Part shown: positions 1-11,483 of the stretch, piece after piece
Numbering within the stretch: position 1 is the first letter of the stretch
Layout of the letters: every line of letters begins with the position of its first letter
From: Rutpela maculata
Taxonomy: Eukaryota > Arthropoda > Insecta > Coleoptera > Cerambycidae
DNA length: 64,000 nt
Direction: 5' to 3'
Assembly: GCA_936432065.2 (NCBI GenBank)
Contig: OW386285.2
Coordinates: 180,722,890-180,786,889 of the forward strand
The notes under the pieces: model-generated
Databases searched by the model: none
What the model saw: only the letters and a program-made list of their open reading frames with translations
Told to the model about the DNA's origin: nothing
Program-made: the position numbers and the translations under genes

Positions 1-177
1 CGTAAAAAGTGAACAACAACTTTATTTACCGCCAGCTTTTCAGGATTTCAGATTACTGTACGCTGTGTCAACGTTTTTTTCTTTTAAATAAGCTTCTACG
101 CGGCCGCCACTAAACACCATCTTAATTTTTTTCAGAATTTAAGTTTATGATCTCTTTTATCCATAAAAAGTGGCCTG

Positions 178-425
178 TCATCGAAAAAATGTTTTTTACT
201 TTGAGAGACTTAAGTTTTTAAGCGCCGCGACTTAAAAAATGTGGTATGACCGATGCCAACTAAAAAATGATTATTTTTTCTAATTCTAAATTAGTCTAAG
301 AACTCCTTTATATATTAAAAGAGCTTTTTTATTGAAAACATGCTTTTTGTGATGACAGACTTAATTTTCAATCGTCGCGGTCACGATTTTTATTTAAAAA
401 ATGATGTATGACCATTGCCAACTGA
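178..425. repeat. Diverged tandem pair, about 150 bp period
   Basis: Two related stretches follow each other: about 178-268 and 325-425. Both carry a GAAAA-ATG-TTTTT segment, then GAGAGACTTAA or GACAGACTTAA, then a C-G-rich CGYCGCG motif, and finally GTATGACC-ATGCCAACT. There is no coding potential. It looks like an old tandem duplication within an interspersed repeat. Confidence 0.4.
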
Positions 426-429
426 TTGG

Positions 430-805
430 ATGAAGTAAAAAAAAAAATTGAGGCCTTTGGTTGTACACACATTAAATCACATTTTTATTTTTTTTCACTC
501 CTTTGAATAATGGGGTGAAGGTACCTAGTAATGGGAAGTGGCTAATGCCAAAAAATTTTTTGAGATCTTAGTTTCTCTTATATGCACTAAATACCAATTT
601 TATGGGCTCTTAGTTGCTTGATTTACCTATTTACCCCCCGGAATAAGATTAAAACATAATCTAGTTCCAGATCTCGTTAAAATTCATATGTGTACCAAAT
701 TTCAAGTCAATATCTAAAAAGATTACAGAGTAGGTAATCGTGCGCACAAAAAAAAGTTAGACAAACCGACAGAAATTTTTTTTGCTCAAACTTAAAATCT
801 CCACG
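430..805 (-). repeat. Interspersed repeat family A, partial, reverse
   Basis: This is the most frequent repeat in the window. It is recognised by an ordered set of words: TCTAGTTCCAGATCTCGTTA, CGTGCGCACAAAAAA and GCTCAAACTTAAAAT in this orientation. Other copies lie near 1777, 5810, 7504, 24440, 24980, 25612, 26945, 27955, 34995 and 52921. The copy loses similarity after 805, where a second short shared word (GAGCTCGGGA-ATTATCT-TGTGAYGTCAAAATC) begins; that word recurs at 6760-6810. Confidence 0.75.
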
Positions 806-1289
806 TTTCATCTAGAGCTCGGGAATTTTATCTGTGACGTCAAAATCAGGCTCAAGTCCAAAAGAAATTATCATATTTAATAGATACTAGCAAATGGGCA
901 ACGTTCAATTGCATAGTACCTAGTCTTATTCAAACTACCATATGTTATTTTAGGGTAAAATTGATTGCGGTTTAGAAATTTTGTACATCTTCATAGGTAT
1001 TTTTACGTGCTTAATTCAAAATCTTATATTAGTAACATAAAAGATACACATTTTTAAAGTTACAAACTAATGTAAATGTTAAAATAACCTACTATTTAAA
1101 ATTAAAATTTTTAATTTAATTTTTTTTTGATACTTTTTTTTTTAATACAACAGTCCTTCAATTAAGTAGAGTTCAATAAATTACCATTTTCATCAATTTG
1201 TAACTTTAACAATGTGTATCATTTTCTCTGTTGGACTTTTATTAATCTTTTTTTTTAAGAAGTCGATTTCTTATTTAAAGATGCATGTA

Positions 1290-1776
1290 TGGTTAAAATT
1301 TTTCGGGTAAGTTGCATTACACCTTGTATAGGTACACTGTGTCACTCAGATTCGAAAGAACATTAGGTATATTAAGAGATATATCAATTTCACTTTAAAA
1401 CATTATTGAGGTGTTTTTGATAAGACTGTAATGAAACGAGTGAAAGTTTAAATCGGGTGCTACCGAATGCGAGTACTTTTGAAACATAACTTGTGTTAGA
1501 CTTGTCATTTTCCTCAAATTTACAACATATTATGTAAATAAGCACGGTGAAATACTCTTCATTGAAATTGGGTCATATCTTCTATACGGGGCTATCGCCA
1601 AAGGCGCATAAACTGGCATTTTATGTAAAATATGTTTTATTATAATTTTAGAACAAAACGTTACTAGGGTATTTATTTGATTAAGTCCACAAAAATATGA
1701 AGATACTCAATTTGTTGAAACTGCGCAACATACGGTGTCTCAAGTTCAAAGAAACGTTAGAAGATATCAATTACTT
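1290..1776 (+). repeat. Interspersed repeat family B, partial
   Basis: It shares ordered motifs with 23560-24420 and 41440-42830: a poly-A-like TTTTAATAAGACTAYTACGAAA, GAAAGTTGCAGTCGGGYGTTGCCGA-like words, and TTATAATTTTAGAACAAAACGTTAC. A short end fragment also sits at 58300-58345. No open reading frame is conserved between the copies, so this is probably a non-autonomous element or a decayed satellite-like unit. It abuts family A at 1777. Confidence 0.6.
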
Positions 1777-2165
1777 CCACATCCAGTGGAAGTATAGTAA
1801 TGACAAAAACATTTTTGAAAATTTTTATTGTTCAAATAGGCTTAGGATATCATGAAACGTCGAGATTTTAAATTTGAGCGAAAAAAATTCTGTCTGTCGG
1901 TCTGTAACTTTTTGTGCGCACGTTTACTCTGGAACCGTTTAAGATATTGACTTGAAAATTGGTACACGTATGTACTTTAACGGGATCTGGAACTAGATTA
2001 TATTTTCATCTCATTCCGTCGAAGGGTTGGGGGTAAAATGGGGTAAAGGGGGTAAATCAAGTAGGTAAGAGTCCATAAAATTGGTATTAATGTGTACAAG
2101 AGAAGCTAAGGTTTCAAAAAAATTTTTGGTATTAGCCAAAAAATAAAAAAAGTATGACAAAAAAA
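1777..2165 (+). repeat. Interspersed repeat family A, 5' part, forward
   Basis: It starts with a small hairpin, ACTTCCACATCCAGTGGAAGT, and then runs through the GTTCAAATAGGCTTAG, TTTGTGCGCACG, CTGGAACTAGATTATATTTT and GGTAAATCAAGTAGG words in the family order. The full family ends with CTGGATGTGGAAGT, the reverse complement of the start, so family A appears to have 14 bp terminal inverted repeats. Confidence 0.7.
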
Positions 2166-2936
2166 AATTCCTTACTTTTTTGTAGAAATGCGCCGCCTAT
2201 GACTTTAACCAATCTGACGTAACATCCATATCACTTCCCCTCCCCCTTTATCAGACTGACAGCAAAGCTGGACAGGGTAGAAGTGACTTTTTTGTTTCAA
2301 TCACACTACAAAAATTACAAAATTTAAAGAACACAGCACAAAACTTAAAAGTAATGAAAAGTCAAAGAAAATGTTCGAATATTTCACCATTACATTTCAA
2401 TCAACTCCTCTAAACGCCGAAATGCATATTAAAGATATTGACCCTTAAGCCAGTGAACTTTGTGATGTATGTTGGAAAGCAGATACAAAAGATATTTATT
2501 TAAACCGGTAGATAACACAAAAACAGCAAACTTTGGCGGTACTTTGTCCTGCTGCGGCGAATTGATTGTTCGACCGAAAGCAAAAACACGGTACTTTGAT
2601 GTACGTGCGAGCTTAACATTTTATGCCAATTAAGGAAATTTAAATATCTCCGATACGTTCTTTCCCAACCAAGTTCACTGCCCTATAACTGACCACAGAC
2701 AAATAACAGTAGCGTATCTTTACACATTTGAATGTAAGACAAAATAATAAATTACCTCGGATAGCTCTAAAATTTTGCAAGGGCTTTCCCACAGAATACT
2801 AGTACACCATTTTATTTTCCGCATGTCATGGTAAATCACGCTGTATATTCTAGTGAATAGCTTTTACATAATTCAAATATCTCTTTTATCGAGAAATGAC
2901 CCCGGGAATTTTAAGTGGATGATCCTGTAGATCTCC
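2166..2936. other. No gene or clear repeat seen
   Basis: AT-rich sequence with stops in all frames. I see no known domain and no convincing repeat partner elsewhere in the window. Confidence 0.5.
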
Positions 2937-3295
2937 AAAAAGTTTATAGGGGGTGAGCCATCCCTAAATATGATATTTTCGTACATCCATGAATCTGCAA
3001 TAATTTTATTTCAGATTATGCGTTTTTCAGAAAACGTAAATACCTTTAAGCAAACATTTAATTGCTTTATTCAAAAAATAATCCAATCGCAAAGCAATTA
3101 AAATCTTGCTTAAGTTACATAATTTGCATCTTCTTCAAAAACTATTAGGTAATTTGCAAAAAAAGAATATAAAAAATATCAAAATTAAATTATGCATAAC
3201 CTGAAATAAAAGTTTTGCAGAATACTAAATGGATGAAAAAGGTCTATGAAATTTAAGGGGCCACCTACCTCTAATAAACATCTTAAAGTTTAATT
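2937..3295. repeat. Small foldback (arms about 100 bp)
   Basis: The left arm, about 2930-3030, contains AAAGTTTATAGGGGGTGAG and TTTATTTCAGATTATGC. The right arm, about 3190-3295, is its diverged reverse complement (GCATAACCTGAAATAAA, then ACCTCTAATAAACATC). A shorter inner pair around AATTGCTTT and AAAGCAATT lies in the loop. It is a MITE-like palindrome with no coding content, directly upstream of the R2-like remnant. Confidence 0.55.
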
Positions 3296-3344
3296 AACTT
3301 CAAGTAGCGTAAATTAAGCTTTGCGAAAATAATAATAATAACAA

Positions 3345-4145
3345 CTGATAAGACACAAATTTAGCACAGACATCAATATGAAATTTTGATTAGACAAGTG
3401 CAGAACCAACACAATGAAAAAGAGGAAATGGGAGAACACGGAAGGGTGTACAGTTGGCCAGACAGAACAAGAAACGATAATGGGAATGGAAGATGAGATG
3501 TATAAGTATCTAGGATACATGCAGGTCAGAGGAATCGACAATAAGACAACCAAAAGGACACTCACAAATACACTAGGATAAAACAAATAATGAAGTCGCA
3601 ACTGTCGGGAAGAAACAAATGCAAAGCCATCAACACCTATGCATTAATTTATAGTTTTGGAGTGATCAAATGGACAAAAACAGAACTGGAACAACTAAAT
3701 AGATTAGTCAGAACGATACACACAAAATACAGAGCATACCACCCAGGATGCTCACAAGAAAGGTTTCACATGCCAAGGAAACTAGGTGGAAGAGGAATAA
3801 CAAACATCGCCAATGCACACTACACACAAATAATTAATCTAAGAAAATACTTCCAGGAAAAAGCAAAATCTAGACTGCACGTAATAATAACAAAAATGGA
3901 CGACAAAATGGCAACACTCAACCTAGCAAATGTACACTACGACCCAAACATCAATATAGATACGAATAACGCCAAAATAGATAGATGGATGAGTAAAGAA
4001 TCACGGCAGGTTAAACCAACTCAATAATAACATTGACAAAGAAAAATCATGTGCGTGGCTGACACACGGGAGTCTATTCGCCGAAACGGAAGGGCATATG
4101 ATGGCAATCCAAGATCAAGTAGTTGCGACGTAATCCAATAAAGAT
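3345..4145 (+). pseudogene. R2-like non-LTR retrotransposon, RT C-terminal part, broken
   Basis: Translation gives the region downstream of the reverse transcriptase active site in R2-like elements. Frame 3 from about 3393 has DKCRTN followed by EMYKYLGYMQVRGI. After a frameshift near 3575-3590, frame 2 gives LSGRNKCKAINTYAL, then FGVIKWTKTELEQLNR and RKLGGRGITNIA, down to a stop at 4025. A further shifted stretch, 4028-4130, still reads as the conserved ETEGHMMAIQDQVV block. The upstream fingers and palm, including the catalytic Asp pair, are absent, so the copy is 5'-truncated, as is usual for target-primed insertion. A hairpin insertion interrupts it at about 4150, and the endonuclease half continues at 4633. 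It is not functional. Family assignment rests on remembered motif patterns and is fairly secure. Confidence 0.8.
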
Positions 4146-4159
4146 ATCATTTTTCAAAA

Positions 4160-4627
4160 AAATTTCTCCCGGCAAGCTGATTTTTTCAGGGTCGATGGAG
4201 GGGTGTTTCCCGAGTATCCGACCAAAAAGTCACAGTCCGCACCCCTTGTAGGGTATTGCAATAGGGGTGGTTTCTTATTTTTTGTTTTTTTTTGAAATTT
4301 TCTTTTTCCAGCTTGTATATAGTAATATTCTCTACAACTTTGCCTAATAAATTTTTTTTGTAACATTGATTTTTGACGGTCCAGCGCCCATTATATGGGG
4401 AAACATTCAGCATATTTATTTAGTATGGTTCAGGAAATATACAAACAAAAAGCCGAATAGCTGGTTTTTGCAGGGTTGATTGAGAACTGTCTCCTAAATC
4501 TCCAATCAATTTTTTTTTTGTTGGAGACTCAGGAGACAGTTCTCAATCAACTCTGTAAAAACCAGCTATTCAGCCTTTTGTTTGTATGTCTCCTGAACCA
4601 TACCTAAAAAATCAGCTTGCCGGGAAT
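4160..4627. mobile_element. Palindromic insertion within the R2-like element
   Basis: The outer arms are CCCGGCAAGCTGATTTTT at 4167-4184 and its reverse complement at 4607-4624. Inside them is a longer, almost perfect hairpin at about 4427-4602. Its arms begin GGTTCAGGA and include AGCTGGTTTTTRCAG, and its tip is an AT-rich loop near 4510. The R2-like coding blocks are continuous on either side in protein terms, so this is an insertion. The short open frames on the minus strand here are a by-product of the palindrome. Confidence 0.65.
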
Positions 4628-4632
4628 TATTT

Positions 4633-5294
4633 GTGAGCACCCCCCATAGGGGGTATAAGGTCGACTTTTACTGTACTAACGAGAAACCACAGAAAGCAAT
4701 CATTAAAGAGCAGAATATGCCAACAGACAAATCGAGAATGTGTGACAAAACATCAGAAAGTATAGAACACATAATAGCACTACCCCGGCACCAAAGGAAT
4801 ATACCAAAAAGCACAATGTACAAAATGCACAAAAAATCTCGAGAAACCTAAAACTAATAGATGAGGAAATACCGTACTATAAGTATATACAAACATCAAT
4901 TATAGATACAGAAACCGATAAGATATTCTGGGATAGACAAGTAATAACAGAACACTTCACAGAACACAATAGCCCGGATATAATAATTACAAACAAAATA
5001 GAAAAAAAGACTTACCTGATAGATATAGCCATATCCCTCGTACACAATATCATGAAAATAAAGATAGACAAAATACATAAATATATGTAATCGGCACAAG
5101 AGATAAAAAACATGTGGTACCAAGAAGAGGTAATGATAATACCACTAATAATAGAGGCAACAGCAGAAATACCAAAATTCACCCTGGACAGCCCAAGAAT
5201 ACTAGAAATAGCTGAGTATACGATATATGAGCTCCAACAAATAGTTGTGCTAGAAACATGTGCAATAGTGAGAAAGGGTCCTCAACAACAATAG
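4633..5294 (+). pseudogene. R2-like element, zinc-knuckle and restriction-like endonuclease end
   Basis: The first part, 4633-4851, retains KSRMCDKTSESIEHIIA, which corresponds to the CCHC-like knuckle before the endonuclease of R2-type elements; the first Cys of the motif reads as Ser. From 4863 the frame gives the restriction-like endonuclease: FWDRQVI, then the PD of NSPDIIITNK, then YLIDIAI, then KIHKYM. One TAA at 5088-5090 interrupts it. It then continues in the same frame from 5091 through NMWYQEE to the C-terminal LETCAIVRK, ending at 5294. The PD...D...K spacing typical of this nuclease is visible. A 10 bp stem (CAGTTACATC/GATGTAACTG, 5301-5333) lies in the presumed 3' untranslated region. 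The enzyme would nick target DNA for target-primed reverse transcription; this copy cannot. Confidence 0.8.
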
Positions 5295-5334
5295 CTGAAA
5301 CACAGTTACATCTTGCTCCACAGCCGATGTAACT

Positions 5335-6110
5335 GCTTTACCGAAGTGCAAACTTCGTGAACAAAGAACAAAATAATAATATTTATCTATAACAGTTTTA
5401 CATTCGAATATACATGTATGTCTAAATTCTGTACTAAATTGAAACCTTGTAAGTCAAACAGTTTCCAAAATATAATTTGTTTTTAATTTTGACGAATACT
5501 TTGGAGGGCTATAATACCTCCTCACAGGTGCAACTTGGGTTCGGTTAAATCATCATGTTGTGACCCAATCCACATGACCACTTACTTTACGCCTTATCCT
5601 GTATGTACACTGTACAGTATACATGGCAAACACGTTTTCCTTAATTTCTTAGGACTATTACCTCATGTTATATTTAGTAGAGTGTAGAGTATCAGCAAAT
5701 TATCTGATTCTTTTAGGCTTTTTGTAAGTAATAAATTATTATACTTTCCTAAATATCGTAAATATCGCTCGTAGGAGAATTTCTCATATCATTGTATTGT
5801 ATTAGCCATTACCACCCCCACCCCATTATTAAAGGGGATGAAAAAAAATTGTGATTTAGTGTATGTACAAGAACAAAAACCTCAAAATATTTTTTACTTC
5901 ACCCATGGTCATATCGGCGCACCGCCCTTAGCATGGCACCTTCGCCTTCCAGAGCTTCAAAACTGAGCTTCGCGCATCACACTGCATTTCGTCAAGGCCG
6001 CTAGAAATAAATAAAAGCATCCATATCGGCGCAGCGCCCGTAGCCTGGCACCATAGCATGGTATCCTCACCTCGCTTCTTCCCAGCATCGCAGTGTTCAT
6101 TTGCATCCCA
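5335..6110. other. Repeat fragments, no gene
   Basis: A family A fragment lies at about 5810-5905, forward. A shared word, AATATCGCTC-TAG-GAATTTCTCATATCATTGT, at 5758-5800 recurs at 14893-14935. A roughly 40 bp direct repeat (ATATCGGCGCA-CGCCC-TAGC-TGGCACC) occurs at 5912-5950 and 6022-6058, about 110 bp apart. I see no coding potential. Confidence 0.5.
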
Positions 6111-7360
6111 GGATGGTTAAAAATTAGTTAATTTAATTCTCGATTTAATTACACAAAAATAAAGTTAATAGTTAATTAATAGTGTTCGTGAGTCGCTACT
6201 TGCGACAAAGGAGATAAAAATCACTACAATAGTCTGATTTTAATTAAATCATAGAATGAAGTAGCCAAGAAATATCGGCAACCAGTACTACAATTTCTTT
6301 TGCACTAAAATTTATTTTAAACATAATAATATGAAATATGCTTCCGAATAAATAAATTAAAAGAATTTTCGTGTGTTTACATAAAGCCTTGGAACTTATT
6401 TCAATTACATTTGTTCAACTAAACATTTCAAATAATTTGTTCTCAGTTTCTTATTTATTTTCAATTATCTTTTTGGAAAATGTTTTTTATTTTATTTCAA
6501 TATTAATTCCATTTTCTTGCTCAAAGTACTTCCCATTTAGCTATATTTAAAGTAAATAATTTAATGCACAGGAAACATAAAATGAGTATTATCGTACACT
6601 AACTAGAACAATCGTTTATGATATTTGGCCACGTTGGGATCGATATTCTCTGTGTTCGCGTTATATTATAAGTAACCAATCCATTCACTTAAAATATTTC
6701 GAAAACACTTATTTTCATTTTTGCTCCATAAAAATGCATTTAAAATATGTCATTAGCAAAGCTCGGGAGAATTATCTCTGTGATGTCAAAATCTGGGTTG
6801 GCTTTAGGTCAGCGCGGAAAGATTTTTAGGCAAGTATGACACAATATATGTACTTTTTTAAGGGAATTCCGTAATATCCAAAGTTAATATGGTCAGTTTA
6901 TTATAAACACACTCGAAGAGGAGGTATTGGGGGATGTAACATTGAACTAACACACACACGTATGTATTTTTCACTACCATAAATTAACCCACCCACACAT
7001 AAGTATGTAATTTTTCACGACCTATAACGAACATAAAAAGTATATTATTTATATTTCACAGCCTGAAAAGCACGAGACATTTTTGTATACGGTCCACTCT
7101 GTATAATTTCACGCTAGGTTTTTAGATACATGCACACTTATGGCTAGATTTGTACTGGGCAATTGCGAAACTGCTTAATTGCGATCTCGCGTAGTCTACC
7201 CTTTCTCTTAATTAAATGTTGACGTAAATGTCCAGAATTGCCACAGTGTAGGTATGTATAGTAAAAGGGATTTTGTCAAAGCAATGTTTCACACTTTTGG
7301 TGGCGTCGCCTAATTAAAGGAGATAATAAAACCGCATTAGTAAAAACATAAAAGTACTGC
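6111..7360. other. AT-rich, nothing identified
   Basis: I found only the short word shared with 806-860, at 6760-6810, and imperfect CACACAC/TATGTATTTTTCAC stretches near 6950-7010. There is no open frame of note. Confidence 0.4.
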
Positions 7361-7363
7361 CGT

Positions 7364-7503
7364 AGTCTGTACAGGCGATCCAACTTGATGAGGCGAATCT
7401 TTGAAGATTGTTGGAATTCCAACAGATCAGCTCACTTTTACGAATGAGTTCAAAGAATGCCGACAATGTTGGCTCCAGCAAGTTGTATCATCTGTAAACC
7501 CCT
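7364..7503. mobile_element. MITE copy related to 60718-61011
   Basis: It has inverted ends: CTGTACAGGCGATCCAACTTG on the left and its diverged reverse complement, CAGCAAGTTGTATCATCTGTA, on the right. The interior has CTTTGAAGATT and CTTTTACGAATGAGTTCAAAG. These also occur in the larger element at 60718-61011, but the interior is inverted relative to the ends there. Confidence 0.55.
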
Positions 7504-7920
7504 TAATGTTTGGGATAAATGGGGGTAGATAGGTAAATCAAGCAAGTAAGAGTTCATAAAATTGGTATTTAGTGCTAAGGCCTCAAAATTTCTTTATTTC
7601 ATCCACCATTTTATTGTCCAAATAGGCTTAGAATATCACGAAACGTCGAAATTTTAAGTTTGAGCAAAAAAGATTTCTGTCTCAAAGGCCTCAACATTTT
7701 TTTTACTTCATCCACCACCACTACCACCCCCTGCCCCCACTCCCACTACCGATGTGGCCTATCGTTTTATAGGTTTTTAAGGTAGACGATTTCAAATATT
7801 ATATGATTAAAGTTCCATAAACAATTATTTCCACATATAACATTTTTTTGTTGTGAGAGACTTGGGTAGCAAATCTGGATGTGGAAGTAGTGATTCCTTG
7901 GGCAGCAGTTTTCCCAAATT
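7504..7920 (+). repeat. Interspersed repeat family A, forward, rearranged
   Basis: It contains GGTAGATAGGTAAATCAAG, CCACTACCACCCCC, GATGTGGCCTATCGTTTTAT and the terminal CTGGATGTGGAAGTAGTGATTC at 7877-7900. An internal duplication or insertion repeats the AAATAGGCTTAG...TTTGAGC part out of order at 7620-7680. Confidence 0.7.
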
Positions 7921-8129
7921 TTAACATACCACTTTTAAATGTTCTATATTAGTTAAATGGTGCACTAAACTTTTTTAACCCAACCGTACCCAATATAGAG
8001 GTATTCGACAATAAAAACAAATCGTGTGCGTGTACAGTCTGAAATTTCACTTCTTATGGCTTGCTGCGAGCGAGCATAACTTTTATTATTTTTTTTTTCT
8101 GATTTGATCCAAATTTTACTCAAGCATAG

Positions 8130-8660
8130 AACAAATTAGGATCTACTTATAATCAAAAAACTTTCGCCTCCTACAAATGCAAAGCCCCCTGCGGTACCAA
8201 AAAAAAAATCAATAAATCATATTAGGCATTTTTTTAACGGAAAATTTTATTAATAAAAGTTGTCCAAAATTTCATCAAAATAAAAAAAAATTGAAAACTT
8301 TTAAATTAAAAAAATTTAACACTGAAAAATAATTAAAAAAAAACTATCCATTACTTGACCACTGCCTAACAACTTGAGTTTAATTTCTAACAAAATTGTC
8401 ATAGCACAATTTTCTAAACAAAAAAAAAAATTATAATAAAATTATATTCTCGGACTTGTACACTATTTTAAACAAAATTTCAATATTTTTTATTTTTGGT
8501 TAATTTTTGGAGAACTCATTAATAAAATTTTTCGACAAAAAAAATGCCTGATTTTTTAAGTTTTTTCTGCTTATTTTGATACCGCAGGTGGCTTTGCTCC
8601 TCTAGGAGGCGAATGTATTTTTGGCAATAAGTAGTAGATCCCAATTCCTCCTGTTTTTTC
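8130..8660. repeat. Palindromic element, arms about 230 bp
   Basis: The left arm has TTTCGCCTCCTACAAATGCAAAGCCCCCTGCGGTA near 8163-8197. The right arm near 8579-8613 reads TACCGCAGGTGGCTTTGCTCCTCTAGGAGGCGAA. The pairing continues inward through poly-A/poly-T-rich sequence to a loop at about 8345-8390. It is a MITE-like foldback without coding sequence. Confidence 0.6.
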
Positions 8661-9460
8661 GACTGCCGTCCTAATAACGATAAAATGTGCCTTTATTTTT
8701 GTTTGACGTATAAGCGAGCATATAAGTAGGTAAAATAACTGTATGATGTACATTGTTCCATATTTTATGAAAAAGTAAAACATACATCTAAAATTTTGTT
8801 AAGGGATGGGCCATAACATATATCATCAATTTTTTTATACCATTATTCTCGCTCTTATTATTAACTGATTAATAAACAAAATGTTTGAAGCGAGTTATAA
8901 TTCATAGCCAGTCGGTGTATAATTTTGAAAGTGCAGTGAAAAGCTCACTATTTAGGACCACTTTTCGCAGCTGCCTTTAAAAATGTCATTTTAAAATGTT
9001 TTTTATTAAAAATAATTTATATGCGTACTGTGCGTTGTTATAATCAATACAATCAATGTAAAGATTGAGAGACATAGTGTAGATGTAGCGTACTTAGTAT
9101 CAAGAGTTTGTAGTACTGACAAGCTGTCATTAAAATATTGTTTAGAAAGTTTATTTCGTGTATTAATTATAGCCAGGTCACAGTAGTGATAAAGAGCCGT
9201 GTTCAGCACAATCAATAATCAATATCGAGATCAATACTAAGTAATTATTACAATAAAAATCTGTAATCTACACAAGTAAGAAAGCATACTTGTGCAAAAT
9301 AGAGCATCATTTTGAACACTTATTAAATCTATGACTTCTTTTTTTGGTTGAAAGTAGTCACCATGTATATGGGCAAATAATAAAAAAAAATATTTTCTAA
9401 CTGTCGATATATGAAGGAGAATTTCATTTCTGACCTTTTTAGGGGATAAAAGGGAGTGCA
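8661..9460. other. No gene seen
   Basis: AT-rich. The longest open frames are under 100 codons, have no recognisable motif and overlap one another on the minus strand. I see no repeat partner. Confidence 0.4.
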
Positions 9461-9658
9461 CGCTAAAAAAATTTGTTTAGAGCAAACAAAAATTTTGTTG
9501 CGGATATACAAAGCAATTTTTTGGTTGATGTTAATAAATTTTTGTTGCCTCAAACAATTTTGTTTGGAGCAACAAAAATGTATTAACATCAACCAAGAAA
9601 TTGCTTTGTATATACGCAACAAAATGTTTGTTTTCTTTAAACAAATTTTTTTTAGTGT
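9461..9658. mobile_element. About 198 bp near-perfect hairpin MITE
   Basis: It begins CACGCTAAAAAAATTTGTTT and ends AAACAAATTTTTTTTAGTGTG. The arms pair almost completely: AAGCAATTTTTTGGTTGATG on the left pairs with CATCAACCAAGAAATTGCTT on the right. The loop is near 9548-9558. The open frames seen on both strands come from this symmetry. I could not identify a clear target duplication. Confidence 0.7.
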
Positions 9659-9789
9659 GGTAGAGGGAAACTGACAAGATAGAAAAATGTTGTGTGTTCA
9701 AAATTGACTTCAGAGTGTCAAGATACTTCAGAAAAGTTGAGAACTTTAGAACAAGGCCTTCTTGTTTGTAAATCTGTGTTATTTTTCTA

Positions 9790-10270
9790 TTGGATGACCA
9801 CCCTGTATATTATTTCTTGTATTTCTTGGTGGCAATTGCGACAACTACATTATAAATATTACTTGCCTCCGTCGCGTCTTTTCTTAATCATTTTTTTAGA
9901 GTGACCATCGTGTATATTTTCACTAAAAGTTCATCAGGTTTCCTATTCAGTAATAATGCCAACTACTTTCAAAATATTTTCCACCATCTTTTGTTAATTA
10001 ATTTACTAATATTACTAATTTTCTCTAAAAGTATTGCAGATATTTTCTGTGACAATTGTGTTAACTACATAACTACATGCAAAATATTTTTGTCCTCCGT
10101 GAAATTTTCTTCATTATTTATTTTTTTAGGGTTTCTGCCCTGTATATTTTTCATTAATAGTCTATCCCATTTTTCCTAGACAATAATCAACTGCCTACCA
10201 AATATTTTCTCCGTCAAATAGTTTTATAGATATAGCGCCAACAGACAGATAGACATCAGACAGACAATAC
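9790..10270 (+). repeat. Diverged tandem array, unit about 110-120 bp
   Basis: Each unit carries an ACCCTGTATATTTTT-like word followed by CATTAAAAGT, CAAC-AC-TA-CAAATATTTTCC and a T-rich stretch. Units start near 9792, 9899, 10025 and 10128. The last ends in GCCAACAGACAGATAGACA. The same unit appears at 39230-39490 and 39860-40110, including the closing GCCAACAGACAGACA words. Confidence 0.55.
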
Positions 10271-10516
10271 TTTCCTTTAAACAAAATTGGTATCATGAAA
10301 AATAAAAGATATGGTGGGCATAGTTAATAGGTGAGCTGATTAAGTAATTTTATTGCCGTCAAATGGCTCTGTACTTAACCTCCATGCTCAGCTCCACGTT
10401 AACGTTTATTAACAATAACAAAATATCGAGGAAACACTGTAATACACTGTGTGATGACTAACGATAGTTTGCGTGTGTTCCTCGCAGACGTTCGGGCAGG
10501 AAGATCGTCGGCCGAT
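10271..10516. other. No gene seen
   Basis: Unique-looking AT-rich sequence between the short tandem array and the large foldback element. Confidence 0.4.
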
Positions 10517-10777
10517 GCACAGTGGCGAGAAATGCCAGTGTTCCACCCAAATTTCTCTAGAGATCGTAAATTTTAAGTTATTGAGACATTTTTTTTTTGA
10601 ATGTTCGTCTAGCCGGATTTTGAAATTTCATTTTTAATTTTTTTCTATTAAATTTATTCTAACGGGCCGTAAATTTGAGTTTTCGTAACAATCTTTTTTT
10701 TAATCTTATTCTTTTAATCAGCTATTGATCCGTCTAGATGAATTTTTGATTTAGTTATTGACAACTGTCAAAATTAC

Positions 10778-10880
<103 letters not shown>

Positions 10881-10904
10881 TTTTCAATGTACCTGGTTTC
10901 TAAG

Positions 10905-11302
10905 TTGACAGCAAAATATGTATTTCTAAATTTGGCAGCTGCCATAATTCTTGTCAAATTTCCAAAGATAGAAGGAAGAGCTTATTAATTTTAAAAATAC
11001 CCTGTAAATGTATAGAAAAATAGATGTATATTGTTTTTGATCTGTTTAATTTAGTAATTCACAGGAAAATAGGAGTTCTAAATTTGGCAGCTGTCATAAT
11101 TGCTGTCAATTTTCAAAATATAGAGGTAACAGCTTATTAATTTTAAAAATACACTATAAATGTATAGAAAAATAGATATGTATTGTTTTTCAACTGCCAG
11201 ATTTAGTAGTTGACAGGGAAATATGGTTTTTAAATTTCGCAGCTGCCATAATTGCTGTCAAATTTCAAAAAATAGAAGTTAGAGCTTATTAATTTAAAAA
11301 AT
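10905..11302 (+). repeat. Tandem ~155 bp units, left arm
   Basis: Units share GACAGGAAAATATG-TTTCTAAATTTGGCAGCTG, TCATAATTGCTGTC, TAGAGGTAAGAGCTTATTAA and ACCCTGTAAATGTATAGAAA. Starts are near 10909, 11062 and 11216. The third unit is cut by the copia element, and the array resumes at 12862 with ACCCTGTGAATATATAG, which fits the missing remainder. Confidence 0.8.
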
Positions 11303-11483
11303 TTTTGAGATTGTGATATTATATTGATTTATATCTTATATACAGTCCTCAGAATAAAATACTGGTTTATTGATTAACAAATTTATTAGACTACTTGACG
11401 ATAACAGGTTACTAAGGTTTTTGCTAAAGTGTTACCACCTTAAATAATATAGATTTATTCACACAGAATTATCATTTCTAACA
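11303..11483 (-). repeat. copia element 3' LTR
   Basis: 181 bp, reading TGTTAGAAATGATAATTC at its 5' end on the minus strand. It carries CTCAGAATAAAATAC (plus-strand view). The adjacent polypurine tract on the minus strand is AAGGGAGAC (11484-11493), just before the LTR. Confidence 0.9.

Noticed and set aside
4896..5123. Hydrophobic minus-strand frame
   Set aside because: Antisense to the R2-like endonuclease.
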